DNA of 64,000 nt, from assembly GCF_026262505.1 (NCBI RefSeq), contig NC_067207.1:4162252-4226251 (forward strand), given 5' to 3'. A program made the position numbers and the translations under genes. The stretch comes from Trichomonas vaginalis G3 (Eukaryota > Parabasalia > Trichomonadida > Trichomonadidae). The notes under the pieces are model-generated. The model had not been told where the DNA came from, did no database searches, and saw only the letters and a program-made list of their open reading frames with translations. Of this stretch, positions 52,075-63,397 are shown one piece after another; position 1 is the first letter of the stretch, and every line of letters starts with the position of its first letter.

Positions 52075-53903
52075 TGATATCATCACTTCTCTTTTCTTAC
52101 GGAATTTCTGCAATTTCGTATAAAGCAGTCAATGCTTCGTGCAATATAGCTGATGGTAATCCAACATTTGCTGAAGGAATCGATCCAAATGCCGCTGCAT
52201 GGGCATATTGGGAAGATTCTCTCAACGAAACAGGCTGGTATAAGCTTCACATCAAAGGAAATAGCAAATACACCGATTCTGAAATTATGAAATGCGCTGG
52301 TTACCTTGAAGGATACGTTTCCCATGATAGAATTAACAACCACTTCAATTTAATCTTCGATATTCAGGAATGGACACGCAACAGAAAATATCCAGACAAA
52401 ATCTACCAATATTTAAGCAGTAATCTTAGGTACGTTCGTCAATCAATCGAAGCTTACTCCGCAACTTCTAAATTCTGGCAAGAAATCGCTTTCATCATGA
52501 ACCAGTTCGATGGCCTTGTCGCCGGCTACCAAGCTATCGACGGAGATGCTACAATGAACGAATTAGATCTTTGGTTCCTACAATCCGAAGGTGATATGTT
52601 TGATATCTCCGAAATGTATCCAGATGTCAAGCAACCAAAGGAAAAGACATATCCAGGCGAGCACTGCACAGGCTTAGTCCGTCTTCTTCCAGATTATTCC
52701 GATATCTTCTTTTCACATGACTCATGGAGTGATTTCCGTGAACTCCATGGCGAGCTTAAGGAATACGATCTCCCAATCAAGGCCTTCAAAGCCAAAAAGA
52801 TCTCATTATCCACACGTATCGGAAAACTTTCTTCCTACGATGATTTCTACATCAACGACCAAGGTCTTTTCGTCCTTGAGACCACAATGACAAACTTCAA
52901 CGACGAACTCTACGAACAGAGCAAGCCACAATCCTTATTTACCTGGATGCGCGCTGTCCATGCCACATGGTGCTCTGATTCCGGCAAGGAGTGGACAGAC
53001 AACTTCGGCCAGCACAACTCCGGCACATACAACAACCAGTATCTCATTGTCGATTCGAAGAAATTCAAACGCGGCGAGAAACCAACTACAGACCTTCTCT
53101 GGATCATCGAGCAGATGCCAGGCACCTTCGAGAAAGCAGATATTACGGGCGATCTCCTTCGAGACGGCTACTTCCCCTCAATCAACACTCCTTATTTCGA
53201 CCGCCTGTTCGAGTTAGCCGGCTATCCAGCCAAGATTGCATCATGGGGTGATGACGGCAACTACTGGGACTACAAGACGTCCTCCCGATACATTATCATG
53301 GCCCGTGAAGCCCCATTCATCAAAGATTTCGAACAGTTCAAGTCATTCATGCGTTATTCCAACTGGAAGAGGGATCCATATGCCCACGGCGATGCCGGCC
53401 AGATGATCATTGCAAGATACGACCTTCGTGACCTTCCAAATCCACATTTCGTAAAGAGAATGTTCGGTGGATTGGACACAAAGGCACTTAGACTTACAGA
53501 GGCGACAACATCAATGATGTTCCACGCACTCGCATCCCCAGAATGCCTCCACAACCCTGTTTTCAACTTCAACGACTGGGATGTTAAACACGACGGTTTG
53601 CCAGATAAGTGGAACCACACATGGCAGGTTTTCCAGTCTATCGACGGCGACAAGTGCATGGTACACGGCAGCAACAAGACAAGCTGCTTCCAGCAGGAGG
53701 GATGCGGGTTCTGCATGTCATCCCAGATGTGCTACAGCGGATACAAGGACAGCCCGTACGTCATGGAGTGCGACGCCGGTTGGGAGGTTCCTCAGCCTCC
53801 ACAGCCTTGGGCTAAGCCAACAATCATTGCAGTCACAGTTATCGTTGTAATTTTCGTTTTGTCAGTTTACGCAATACACTTCATGAATAATAAGAAGAAC
53901 TGA
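52074..53903 (+). CDS. phospholipase B-like (LAMA/PLBD) ectoenzyme, membrane-anchored
   Basis: 609 residues. N-terminal signal peptide (MISSLLFSYGISAIS). The body matches the phospholipase B-like family (Dictyostelium PLB, mammalian PLBD1/2, an N-terminal-nucleophile fold): AGYLEGYVSHDRINNHF, EHCTGLVRLLPDYSD with the likely nucleophile Cys198, FFSHDSWSDF, YKTSSRYIIMAREAPF and AYGDAGQ-like HGDAGQMIIARYDL. It predicts hydrolysis of acyl chains from phospholipids after self-cleavage before Cys198. Unlike the soluble lysosomal members it has an extra Cys-rich module (GCGFCMSSQMC), a membrane helix (IIAVTVIVVIFVLSVYAI) and a short NNKKN tail. The 3' half is strikingly rich in C-ending codons compared with the 5' end and the neighbours. 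Confidence 0.88.
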   Translation: MISSLLFSYGISAISYKAVNASCNIADGNPTFAEGIDPNAAAWAYWEDSLNETGWYKLHIKGNSKYTDSEIMKCAGYLEGYVSHDRINNHFNLIFDIQEWTRNRKYPDKIYQYLSSNLRYVRQSIEAYSATSKFWQEIAFIMNQFDGLVAGYQAIDGDATMNELDLWFLQSEGDMFDISEMYPDVKQPKEKTYPGEHCTGLVRLLPDYSDIFFSHDSWSDFRELHGELKEYDLPIKAFKAKKISLSTRIGKLSSYDDFYINDQGLFVLETTMTNFNDELYEQSKPQSLFTWMRAVHATWCSDSGKEWTDNFGQHNSGTYNNQYLIVDSKKFKRGEKPTTDLLWIIEQMPGTFEKADITGDLLRDGYFPSINTPYFDRLFELAGYPAKIASWGDDGNYWDYKTSSRYIIMAREAPFIKDFEQFKSFMRYSNWKRDPYAHGDAGQMIIARYDLRDLPNPHFVKRMFGGLDTKALRLTEATTSMMFHALASPECLHNPVFNFNDWDVKHDGLPDKWNHTWQVFQSIDGDKCMVHGSNKTSCFQQEGCGFCMSSQMCYSGYKDSPYVMECDAGWEVPQPPQPWAKPTIIAVTVIVVIFVLSVYAIHFMNNKKN

Positions 53904-53987
53904 TAAAATAAAAGAGTAAATGATCTTTAAATATATTATTATTTTAATTTTCATCTAAAAATTAATTTTTTTTTCTGATATACTTCA

Positions 53988-54041
53988 CGCCTGTATTCCG
54001 ATTTTTGAGCGAGTGTCAGAAAGTGGTGAGTGCACCCTTAA
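53988..54041. mobile_element. single end of a TTAA element
   Basis: CAGAAAGTGGTGAGTGCACC C + TTAA (54038-54041) matches, inverted, the GGGTGCAC-type ends and the CCACTTTCTG core of the 35925 element. No opposite end was found within a few hundred bases, so it is a truncated copy. Confidence 0.5.
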
Positions 54042-54229
54042 AAGTACTTTTTCTCTATGATGGAATAGATATTTTTATGAATAAACTTAAATATGGCATA
54101 TATTGATCATGCTCTATCTTTTCATCGTTTCAAAATCTAAAAAAGATCTCTAGAAAAAGTCTCAGGGTGTAAATAACGTATTTTTTTTGTAAACTAAGGC
54201 GGTGATCCCATAATAAACTAATTTTCTTA

Positions 54230-54348
54230 CGTAAAGTCTCCCTATCGTTTTTATTGAGTGAACCTGTATCAAAATTATGAATAAGAGACTTAACATCAAC
54301 TGCCATGTTAAGAAATCGAGTGCATATGAAGGAGTTTATTTCAAACAT
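54230..54348 (-). pseudogene. gene-fragment relic (cf. 12113-12319)
   Basis: The minus strand reads FLNMAVDVKSLIHNFDTGSL, like FVKSLIQNFDRVSL at 12113-12319. No complete gene surrounds it. Source family unknown. Confidence 0.35.
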
Positions 54349-54590
54349 TCACTCATGATCTCTGTATTTCCTCCTAAAAATGATAAATTGAGACATGTTT
54401 GAGTAATTTCTGAGTTGAATTTCGTTCTTAATAACTTGAAACAATCAACAGATCCATGATAACAACATAATTCAAGTAATGAATAACCTTTGTCAGAGTC
54501 TGGATATAATTTGCTTTCAAGTTTTTGATTTTCATTAAATCTTTCTCTTTCAGTGAATGAGATGAATTTTTCTATATAATTAAACGTAAA
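54349..54590 (-). pseudogene. inverted copy of a DUF3447/ankyrin segment
   Basis: The minus strand reads the same DUF3447 stretch as 56097-56330 on the plus strand (FISFTERE, YPDSDKGYSLLELCCYHGSV, DCFKLLRTKFNSEITQTC) with only a few differences over about 225 bp. It is a detached, inverted partial duplicate lying just upstream of the start codon of the gene it resembles. It forms a long inverted repeat with a spacer of about 1.5 kb. Confidence 0.85.
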
Positions 54591-54619
54591 TGATCTCTAT
54601 TGTGTACAATTTAAGTGTG

Positions 54620-54626
54620 TCATTTC
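54620..54626 (+). promoter_or_regulatory. Inr core promoter of the interrupted ankyrin gene
   Basis: TCATTTC, presumed +1 A at 54622, 22 nt before the ATG at 54644. Confidence 0.55.
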
Positions 54627-54650
54627 CCATTTTAAAAAAATTAATGTCCG

Positions 54651-55699
54651 TTAAGGGTGCACCCGTATGTACGTTTATTTGAGAGGAGGAGGATTACCCT
54701 CTCAATTTTGAGGGATTCGTTAGTTTATTTTCTCGATGAATATGCAATAAAATTTGATTTTTACCTTATCAATATACTTCATATAATATACACATGTTCA
54801 TGTAAAAACTTTTTTCCAAAATCCTCAGGAATTAAGGGATTTCTGAATTTTAAGAATTTTTTTTCGAATTTTTTCGAAAAAAAATATTTTCAGAACAGCC
54901 TTAACGGCTAAGATTTAGGAACAATGTTAAGTATCAAAAAGAAAGGAGGTCTGATATAGACAACATATATCGTTGAAGGTTGAAAAAATCTCTAATATTT
55001 GAGCCCAAAATTTCAAATTTTAATTTTTTGAAAAAAGAGGCCACCCGTATGTACGTTTATTTGAGAGGAGGAGGATTATATTTTTGAAAGGGTGAAACAT
55101 TATGAATATGTTAATTATATAATAATATGTATTATTATAAAAAAGAAAAAATAAAGCACGTTAAAATTTTTCTTTCTTGATTTTTTACAAAATCTACTTA
55201 GAATTATGCAAAATATGACTAAATAATTATAAATTTCAAGTTAAATTTTAATTTTGATAAATAATTTAAATTTCAAAATATCAAGTTCAGTTCGACTATG
55301 TATGTAGTAATTCCTCAATAAAGTGCCAAAACCCTATTAAAATATATGAACATTTTCAACGTTTTAATGTTTTTATTTAAAAATTTGATGGAATATGAGC
55401 TTCAAACAATTATTATGTAAATAAAAATAATTAAATATATGTATTTATTCGTATTACAACCGTAGTAAGTCGATTCTTCCTTTCTTCTACTGAGTTTTGA
55501 ATTTGATTTCGAATTGTAAAGAGATTCAAAGGGAAAATACTAGCGGATAAAAACTACCTCCATGAAAGGGTCATAATGGAGTCAAGTTGTATTTTTTGAT
55601 ATTTTTTGCTTTTCGAGCCTAAATAGGTAGCCAAGATAATGCCTAAAAATAAGGTTCTAAATTCTGAAGTTTACATGATCATCTCGTGTGCACCCTTAA
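54651..55699. mobile_element. TTAA-flanked element, 1041 bp, in codons 3-4 of an ankyrin gene
   Basis: TTAA at 54651-54654 and 55696-55699 flank 54655-55695, which starts GGGTGCACCCGTATGTACG and ends CGTGTGCACCC. The inverted ends share GGGTGCAC. A 37-bp stretch next to the left end (54660-54696) recurs at 55042-55078, so the copy carries an internal duplication of its end. No transposase frame. TTAA duplication suggests a piggyBac-type mechanism (inference). Confidence 0.8.
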
Positions 55700-57321
55700 A
55701 GACATTGATCCTAATAAATACAGTGAATTCCGAAGTACATATAACTACTACATCGATTCATATAATACGTTGTATCGGTTAAAAACAGAAAATGAAGAAG
55801 AATTAAACAGGATTTACAAAATAATTAAAACAGAGTTGATTGATTCAAATAAACATTCTCCACAAAGGATTCTACAAAATATTTTGGATATCATTCCGTA
55901 TAACAACCGCTATACAAAGTCATATCTGAAACTTGCAGAACGTTTGTATGACGAATATCATATAACAGAGGTCAACGATATTAAAGATATTTCTAACCAC
56001 AGTTTTTATAAAGAATATGAAATTCAATTAAACAAATATTCTGATTTCGATAAATTTGTATCAGAAAATACAATTTATGGAGCAATTATGTTTAATGACA
56101 TAGAAAAATTCATCTCATTCACTGAGAGAGAAGGATTTAATGAAAAACAAAAACTTAAAAGCAAATTATATCCAGACTCTGACAAAGGTTATTCATTACT
56201 TGAATTATGTTGTTATCATGGATCTGTTGATTGTTTCAAGTTATTAAGAACGAAATTCAACTCAGAAATTACTCAAACATGTCTCAATTTATCATTTTTA
56301 GGAGGAAATGCAGAGATCATGAGCGAATGCTTGAAATATCAAACACCAGATTCTTTTTGTATGGAATATGCAATTATTTCACACAACATTGACTTTGTTA
56401 CATTCTTAATGTATGAATACAATATAAAGATCGATGTAGAATATTGTGGATTATTTAAAAATCTTGAATCATTTTTAGTTTATTTCGATAAAACAAATGA
56501 TGTTAACAGATGCTTTATTTATTCAGCAATGTTCGATATTACATCCCTTTGTGAATACTTCCTTTCCAGCGGTGCAAATATGAATTTCAAAAATGAAGAC
56601 AGGAAAACCGTTCTTCATTATGCGGCTCAATTTTGTAGAAAAGAAATAATGGAACTTTTTATTCCTCACGGTGCATATATCAATGAAAAAGATAAATATG
56701 GAAAAACAGCATTGTATTACGCATTAATAAGTAATAATAAAGAAATAGTCGCATTTCTTCTTTCATACGACGCAACTATAGGGTGTCTAAAAAGGTGTGA
56801 TGGGAAAAAAGCTATTCATTTTGCAGTCCAATATAGCAGTAAAGAAATTGTCGAGCTTCTTCTTCATTTTGGTGCAAATATCAGTGAAGAAGATAAAAAT
56901 GGAAAAACCGCTCTTCATTATGCAGCAAAATATAATAGAAAAGAAATAGCCGAACTTCTTATTTCACATGGTGCAAATATCAATGAAAAAGATAAAAATG
57001 GAAAAATCGCTCTTCATTATGCAGCAGAAAAGAATAGTAAAGAAACTGCCGAACTTCTTATTTCGCATGGTGCAAATATCAATGAAAAAGATATACATGC
57101 AAGAACCGCCCTTCATGATGCAGCAGAAAAGAATAGCAAAGAAATGGCTGGAATTCTTCTTTCACATGGTGCAAATATCAATGAAAAAGATAAATATGGA
57201 TACACCGCTCTTTATTTAGCATTATTGAATAAAAGTAAAGAAATAGTCGAATTCCTTCGTTCACATGGTGCAAAAATCAACTAAAAAGATAATAATGGAA
57301 AACCCCCTCTATATTATTCAC

Positions 57322-60300
57322 TTAAGGGTGCACTACGAGGATTAAAAAGCCCTCAAATTTTTCTGAGAGTTCTATCAATTTGCTAATCCTCCAAATTAAT
57401 AAAAACTTATTTTTTTTCTTTACAGGAATAGATTTTTTTCGATTAATATGCATCATTTAGAATCACATAAGGTAGCTTCATATCATATATAACTTTGATG
57501 GTCTAATATCAACTCTTTAATGGATTTAGAAAAACACTCGAAAAAACTTGATTTTCGAAAAAATTTTAGCATGTTTATTTTTCTCATTATTTTGATCGAG
57601 AGCCATGATTTTTCTTTTTACCATATCATTGGTACATATATGGTGATGCTATTTATGCGATTTATTTTCAAAAAAAACTCGTTTTTCAAGGACCTAAAAA
57701 ATGGGGGTATACCATTTTTTTTATAACGTACAAAAAAAAAAAAAAACAATCCCACGTCAGTAAAGAACGATAGAGATTGCTGAGATACTAAACGCTAGTT
57801 TTAGGGATGAATATGAGTTCTTAGATATTGCTATTTTGTGATATGATAGCATTGACATATATGAATGTAATTATTATTACAAACACTATTATTTATATTT
57901 TTTTAAAATAGATTAAAGTTAATTTGCTATATTTATCATGTATTTTGACCTCATCAGATTGATTACATTTTCTACGCAACATAACACATAATATATTATC
58001 ATGGTGCATCCAGAAAACCATTTTTATTATATGAACATTGATTGAATATCTTAAAATAGTACAATTGTAAAATCTAATAGTGTCATTATCGATCATCAAA
58101 TTTTTATATATGCTCAAGAGTTAATAATAGGCTAAAACGAGTTTTCAGTGAAATCAATTGTGCATTTCCTGAATGTTTAAAAATATAGGTATGAAAGTTA
58201 TAATTCAGAATCTTCTCATCTATTATATGAATATATCTTTCATATATCCTAAAACTACTTAATTGGTAAGATAAATTGGGAATATTTTAATTAAAATATG
58301 TGTTTGTTATTATTTTAATAGTTCACAAGATATTATTGTCTAAACTATATATATTTAAATGAATGTTATTTATCAAAACTCCTTTGAAAATACGGATCAA
58401 ACAAAATCATCCAATAAATGAATTTATTTCTATAATTCAAATGAAATATTATTAATTTTTCAATATATATTATGAAAGTATATTTGTTATTGCATTATAT
58501 ACGAATCAAGATTTGAATGATAATAAAATTTAAAAATATTCAACACAATATAGAGATATCGCTTTATAACATCGATGCTTTGTTAGCCATACTATAGATT
58601 TCATTCAAAAAAGCCAAAATTTTTATTCCAAAAAAATATAAGAAGAATGATATGCATGATACATTTTATTGACCTATGTACTATATATAATTGAATTCAC
58701 TATAATAGTGTTGTGAATATTTACTGTTTGATAAAAATCTTTAATAATCTATTAAAAAATAGGTTATAGATGTAACATATGAATGACACAATATTACTTT
58801 ATATAGTAAATTATAATATGAATGTTGTTGGCTACTAATACTTCCTTTATTCATTGGAATTGAAATACTCAATATTTAAAACGAATTTTAAACAATTTAT
58901 GAATGTCATACGACTTAACCTATCTACTAATCTTAGAATTTATACATAATTCATTAAAAATCAATATTTTGAATATTAAATCTTTTGAAGTATGAAAAAA
59001 GACAAACTTATTAAAGGTAAATATGAATAAAAACATAAAATAGTTAGCAATGATAGATGTTATTTTTCCAAAATTTTCTTGTTTTTCTAATTTTAACTAC
59101 TTTTTTATCAAAATTTGGATTAATTTTTTAAATTTTGAAATATTTTTGGATTTTGAACATCAAAAGATTGCATTTCTTTTAAGAATAATGCAAATTTCTA
59201 ATGAGGTGAAACATGTTTCAAGACTTTTAACACAATTTAAAAAAGAATCTCAAATATCTTCAGGAAATTCAATCTATATTTCAACGAGGATAATAGCAAC
59301 ATTCAAGATACACTATATCATAAAAAACAACATCATTTTGGTTCAATGAATCCTGTTAATCTGTATTAACGAATTCATTGATTAAAGAAACCAAAGACAT
59401 AAGTAATAAATATTGATATCACTCAGTTTGAAAATGTCAAGTCATCACTCAATACTCACCACAAATATATTCGATTCGCTATATTTTTCATTTCATTAAA
59501 ATTCAGACATTTTTTGCACTAATATCGATTACAAACAATTCTACATTACAAACCATTACAATAAATAACGAAGATACTTCATTATTCAATAATTTGCATT
59601 TTTATATTTTCAAATCTCAAATTTTAATCAAATCAAATATAAATATCATGTAAAACATCTATATTTAGGATGATGTTCCATATTACCATGGAAAGTTAAT
59701 CATCAATATGGATAAAACCAAATTCCTTCGCTTACCATAAACTTCAAGACTGCTTTCATCAGACAAACAAATGCACGAGCTACTCCTAAAAAAATTCAGG
59801 TTTTAGAAATTTATTTTCAATTATAGACATTATTTCATTACCACAGTTCACTAATCGATAATTTAAGTGTTGCAAAACGCATTATACTTTCTACTATTAG
59901 ATTTATGAATAAAAATTTGAACTTTTTTTTAAATCTTATAACACATAGGTCCTATTTTTCTTCACTTATACCAATACATTGCATAGTTCAAATTCGTTTT
60001 AACACCATATTATTTTTTTTTTCACAATATCATAGAGAAAATTGATATTTTACAAAATGATATGAACAAGTACAGCTATAGAATAATAAATTTCAATATA
60101 TTATATGATTTACACAGTTTTTTGCATGATATCTTTTGAATTATAAAACAGATTAACTTATAAAACAAATCCTCATCATAAAAAGCACAAAATAAAGATA
60201 GTATCTTGCTCAAACTATATGATTCAAATAATCAGATTATCGATAACATATATAACTAACAAGAGGATGCATGCACTCAATATAATAATACCAAAACTAT

Positions 60301-61093
60301 GCCCTGATCAGCGGTATATTCAAATCGAGAATAAAACAAGTCCTGCCTAAAATCAAAGTCTATCGTCCTTTACTGACGTGGAATTGTTTTTTTTTTGTAC
60401 GTTATAAAAAAAATTGGTATACCCCCCCCTAAAAAATGCCCAAAAATTTCATGACCTGCACTCGGAGGATAAGAAATTTTATAAAGTGGAGATTTAGTCT
60501 TCAAAATCATATCATAAATTATACAAAATGCATATATTCGATATTCCATATTATTTTGGGTAAAAACCGATGTAATTGAAATAATAATTCTTATTTCTTC
60601 CAAAAACACCTAAAACTTATAAAATCATCAAATTGTAAATTTACAGACAAATTGACGAAGGTAAATCTTCATTCTTCAAATAAATAAAAAAAATTATTTT
60701 ATAAAAGTAATTAAAAGTTATTTGTTTAGTAACACAATAATCTAGTAATATTTAAATACAAATCATATTGCAAAATAGGTAGGAGAGAATTTTTTGAAAT
60801 TTCCCAAATAATAAAACGAAAATCATATTGTAAGTTTTGAGATTTACAATAATAGAACGTAGTGTATGTCAAACAAACGAGCTGTTTGATTTTAAACTGT
60901 TGTAAATTCGAAATAATATTTTTAATTTGGTATAAATTTTGAATTCAGAAGCTTTGAGTGAAAGGCAAGCAAGTACTTAATGAATGAATGTGTTTGGAAC
61001 AATGTTCACTTTTTCGCCTTTTTTCAAAGTACAAGGATTTTTTTTCGAAAAAAGGAGGATTAAAAAACCGTAATCCTCCTTGTTCACCCTTAA
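57322..61093. mobile_element. TTAA-flanked element, 3.76 kb, containing a nested element
   Basis: TTAA at 57322-57325 and 61090-61093. The left end reads GGGTGCACTACGAGGATTA and the right end, inverted, GGGTGAACAAGGAGGATTA. Without the nested 2.7-kb element the outer element is about 1 kb, the size of its relatives at 8848 and 54651. No coding capacity. It interrupts the 3' part of the ankyrin gene. Confidence 0.78.
57694..60438. mobile_element. 2.7-kb element with long inverted repeats, nested; MULE-like
   Basis: 57704-60428 has inverted repeats of nearly 70 bp (57704-57772 and 60360-60428; GGGGTATACC, ATAACGTAC, CCACGTCAGTAAAG). It is flanked by a 10-bp duplication, CTAAAAAATG (57694-57703 and 60429-60438). 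Long inverted repeats and a 9-11 bp duplication are typical of Mutator-like elements, known in T. vaginalis. The interior is extremely AT-rich. One 99-codon frame (59050-59349, MIDVIFPKFSCFSNF) has no recognisable similarity. Non-autonomous or eroded. Confidence 0.75.
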
Positions 61094-61097
61094 CTAT

Positions 61098-62694
61098 AAT
61101 GGTAAAAAGGTACATTCACTATTTTTGACAAAATTTTAAATTTTCATGGGGTTGTAAATCTTATAATAACTAGATGAATAAGGAATGAATCCCAGTATAA
61201 TGTGCATCATTATATTAAACACTATATGTAAGGCTAATGATTCTATTAACACTTATGAAGATCTATAGTATTTGAGCAGATAAATTTGATAATTTCCAAA
61301 ACTCTTATATTTCAAAATTAAAGTGTGCGAATGCATTTAAATGAGAGCAAAAAGAGATTGATGCTGTTAAAATAGGTGTTAATTTGCAATTTTTCGCATT
61401 CACAAGAACTACCCAGTAAATTAGGCTATCTTTCTTTGCAATTATTCTCCATTATACATATATATAATGGTTAGGGTTTGAAGAAAAGTTACTCGAGAAT
61501 TATTGACTTTTGAAATAATGCAGAATTTTACTTGAAGAAATCATTAATTTATGAGTTCCAAATTGCTAAGCATGACGAAGGATCATTAAATTTGCTACAA
61601 TTAAATACACTTATTGCAGAATTAAGATTTTTGAAATTAAAAGTTTGAAATATTGCCTTTTTGAATAAAAATTTAAATTTTATTATATAATCATGATAAT
61701 ATCTTATAGAAATTAAAAGAAAATATTTTAAACCATTCAAATATTTTGAATGTCTTATCAATTTAAAATATTAAAAGATAGCTTGATTTTATCATCATTA
61801 GTTGTTATCAAAGTTTTCTTCTTTTGATGAACAACAGTAAATGATTTGTTAATTACTTGTCTTCCTTTTTCGCAGCAAAATCGAAAGTTATGATGATAAT
61901 CTTGCTGTCAATTTTGAAACTCTCTGATTTACAAGTAAGCATTCCTTTGGAAAAGCAGTCCTATTCTGTTTTCAAGATATTTTAAAGCCTCCATTTCATA
62001 CAATGCGCAGATCTATTCGAAATTGCAAGAACTCTCAAGAAAAATGCAGCAGCAAAGAAGATTCCATAGTTTCTAGCATCAAAAATTTACAACCTTAATA
62101 CAACAGTTAAAGAGAAGCTCGAAAAGAAAATATTTAACCATAAAGCTGGAAACCATTCGATATCTACTATTGGATCTAATAAAAAGTTAATTATAACATA
62201 TTTAACATGCTATTTGTTGACTTTGTTCCATTATATTACCATATATATCTTTTTGAAATCTAAAATATTTTACGATTTTAACCATGTGTTGTTGAAACCA
62301 TATATCAATCTTAGCTAAAGTATAGTTTATGAGTCTGTCACCATCTAACGTATGAATTTTCAAAAATGTCAAATATCTTCATTTTTTCTGTAGATTCAGC
62401 CATAATTTCACGTTGTTATACTATTCAACTATTATTTAATATTTTTATCGATTTAAATATATGATGAGATGCTTAGTTCTCCTGGAAATCGATTTTTAAT
62501 CGCAATTTTAACTTTCCAAAAAAATTCAAAAATAAAAATCCCTCTCAATTTTCTAAGTTTTATAACTCGCCAAATCTCTAGCCAAATTTTTTTTGGCCCG
62601 TATAAATATTGTTAGGCACTATATAGGGATGCTATTTATCCTATTTTCATCCCATTTTACTGTTATCGCCTAGTGAATGTACCTTTAATGGTAA
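61098..62694. mobile_element. 1.58-kb element with 16-bp inverted repeats and 8-bp duplication
   Basis: 61106-62686 begins AAAGGTACATTCACTA and ends with its perfect inverse. AATGGTAA is duplicated at 61098-61105 and 62687-62694. The 8-bp duplication suggests hAT. The interior has no long frame; about 61860-62180 looks like decayed coding sequence. Removing it joins the last ankyrin codons of the host gene. Confidence 0.8.
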
Positions 62695-62734
62695 AACATA
62701 TGATTTCCTTCATTCACATGGTGGGCAAATTTAG

Positions 62735-63397
62735 CTAAAGTAATAAAATATAATTATTATTCATAAGAGAGCATGAAATCCAATTTTCAATTGAATCACT
62801 GAAAATTTCACAAACTTTCTGGTATCATCAGATCTCTGATTCTTTCCCCAGATTTTCAAAGCATCCCAATTTCCTTACAAAAGTTCTCAATTTTCACCAT
62901 TCCGTAATAAAAATCTAGAGAAAAAGTATCTCTTCTCTCATAAACTTTGGATTTAGGTTTTTGCAAAGTGGCAATTAAACTGGCAAAAAGTTCGAAAATT
63001 TGCCATTTTTTGCTCTTTTCCTTTCAAATTTACGCCTGTAACTGGCACGAATACTCTCATCTCTCGTCCAAAGTTAAATATATCCAGTTTGCCAAATCCA
63101 AAGTTTGGATATACATAGTTTAATATTTAGATTTGTTAAAAAATACATTGCGTTGAAAGATGACCATTTAAACGTATGACACATGGATAAAATCAGTCAT
63201 ATATCATCAGATATATTAAAACAAAACTAATATTTATTAACAAATAATATAAATTAAAAGATTGGTTGAGGAAATAATCTTCACATTCCATCTTTTCCGA
63301 CTGTTAGAAGTGATTTTGGATCATTCTCAATATTTTTATTTTACAAAGTTTACATTAGTAAAGTGTCAAAATTTTAACTAACGTCTAAAATTGTTTA
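62735..63397. other. intergenic with a diverged MITE
   Basis: About 62954-63098 is a diverged, opposite-orientation relative of the 133-bp MITE at 37035 (GGTTTTTGCAAAGTGGCA, TTTACGCCTGTAACTGGCAC, ending CAGTTTGCCAAATC). At 63340 lies TTTACAAAGTTTACATTAGT, shared with 51779. The rest is AT-rich. Confidence 0.65.

Larger units (their letters stand above)
54644..62734 (+). pseudogene. DUF3447/ankyrin gene, broken into pieces by nested DNA elements
   Basis: ATG TCC G at 54644-54650 is followed by a TTAA element. Coding resumes at 55696, and removing the element with one TTAA reads MSVKDIDPNKYSEFRSTYN, in frame. The sister gene at 63398 starts MSDQDIHPNKYSEL, which confirms this. 55698-57284 encodes a helical N-terminus, a DUF3447 segment (YSLLELCCYHGSVDCFKLL) and about seven ankyrin repeats (GKTALHYAAKYNRKEIAELL). 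GAA has become TAA at 57282-57284. The rest of the repeat lies at 57285-57325, 61090-61105 and 62687-62734, separated by two more elements, and ends TYDFLHSHGGQI. The gene is dead; its 1.6-kb core frame is still open. Confidence 0.85.

Noticed and set aside
60370-60609. 79-codon minus-strand frame
   Set aside because: It spans the end of the MULE-like inverted repeat and its flank; nothing suggests coding.
57322-61093. Maverick/Polinton element
   Set aside because: The flanking duplications are 4 and 10 bp rather than 6, the inverted repeats are short, and no capsid, polymerase or integrase-like frames occur.
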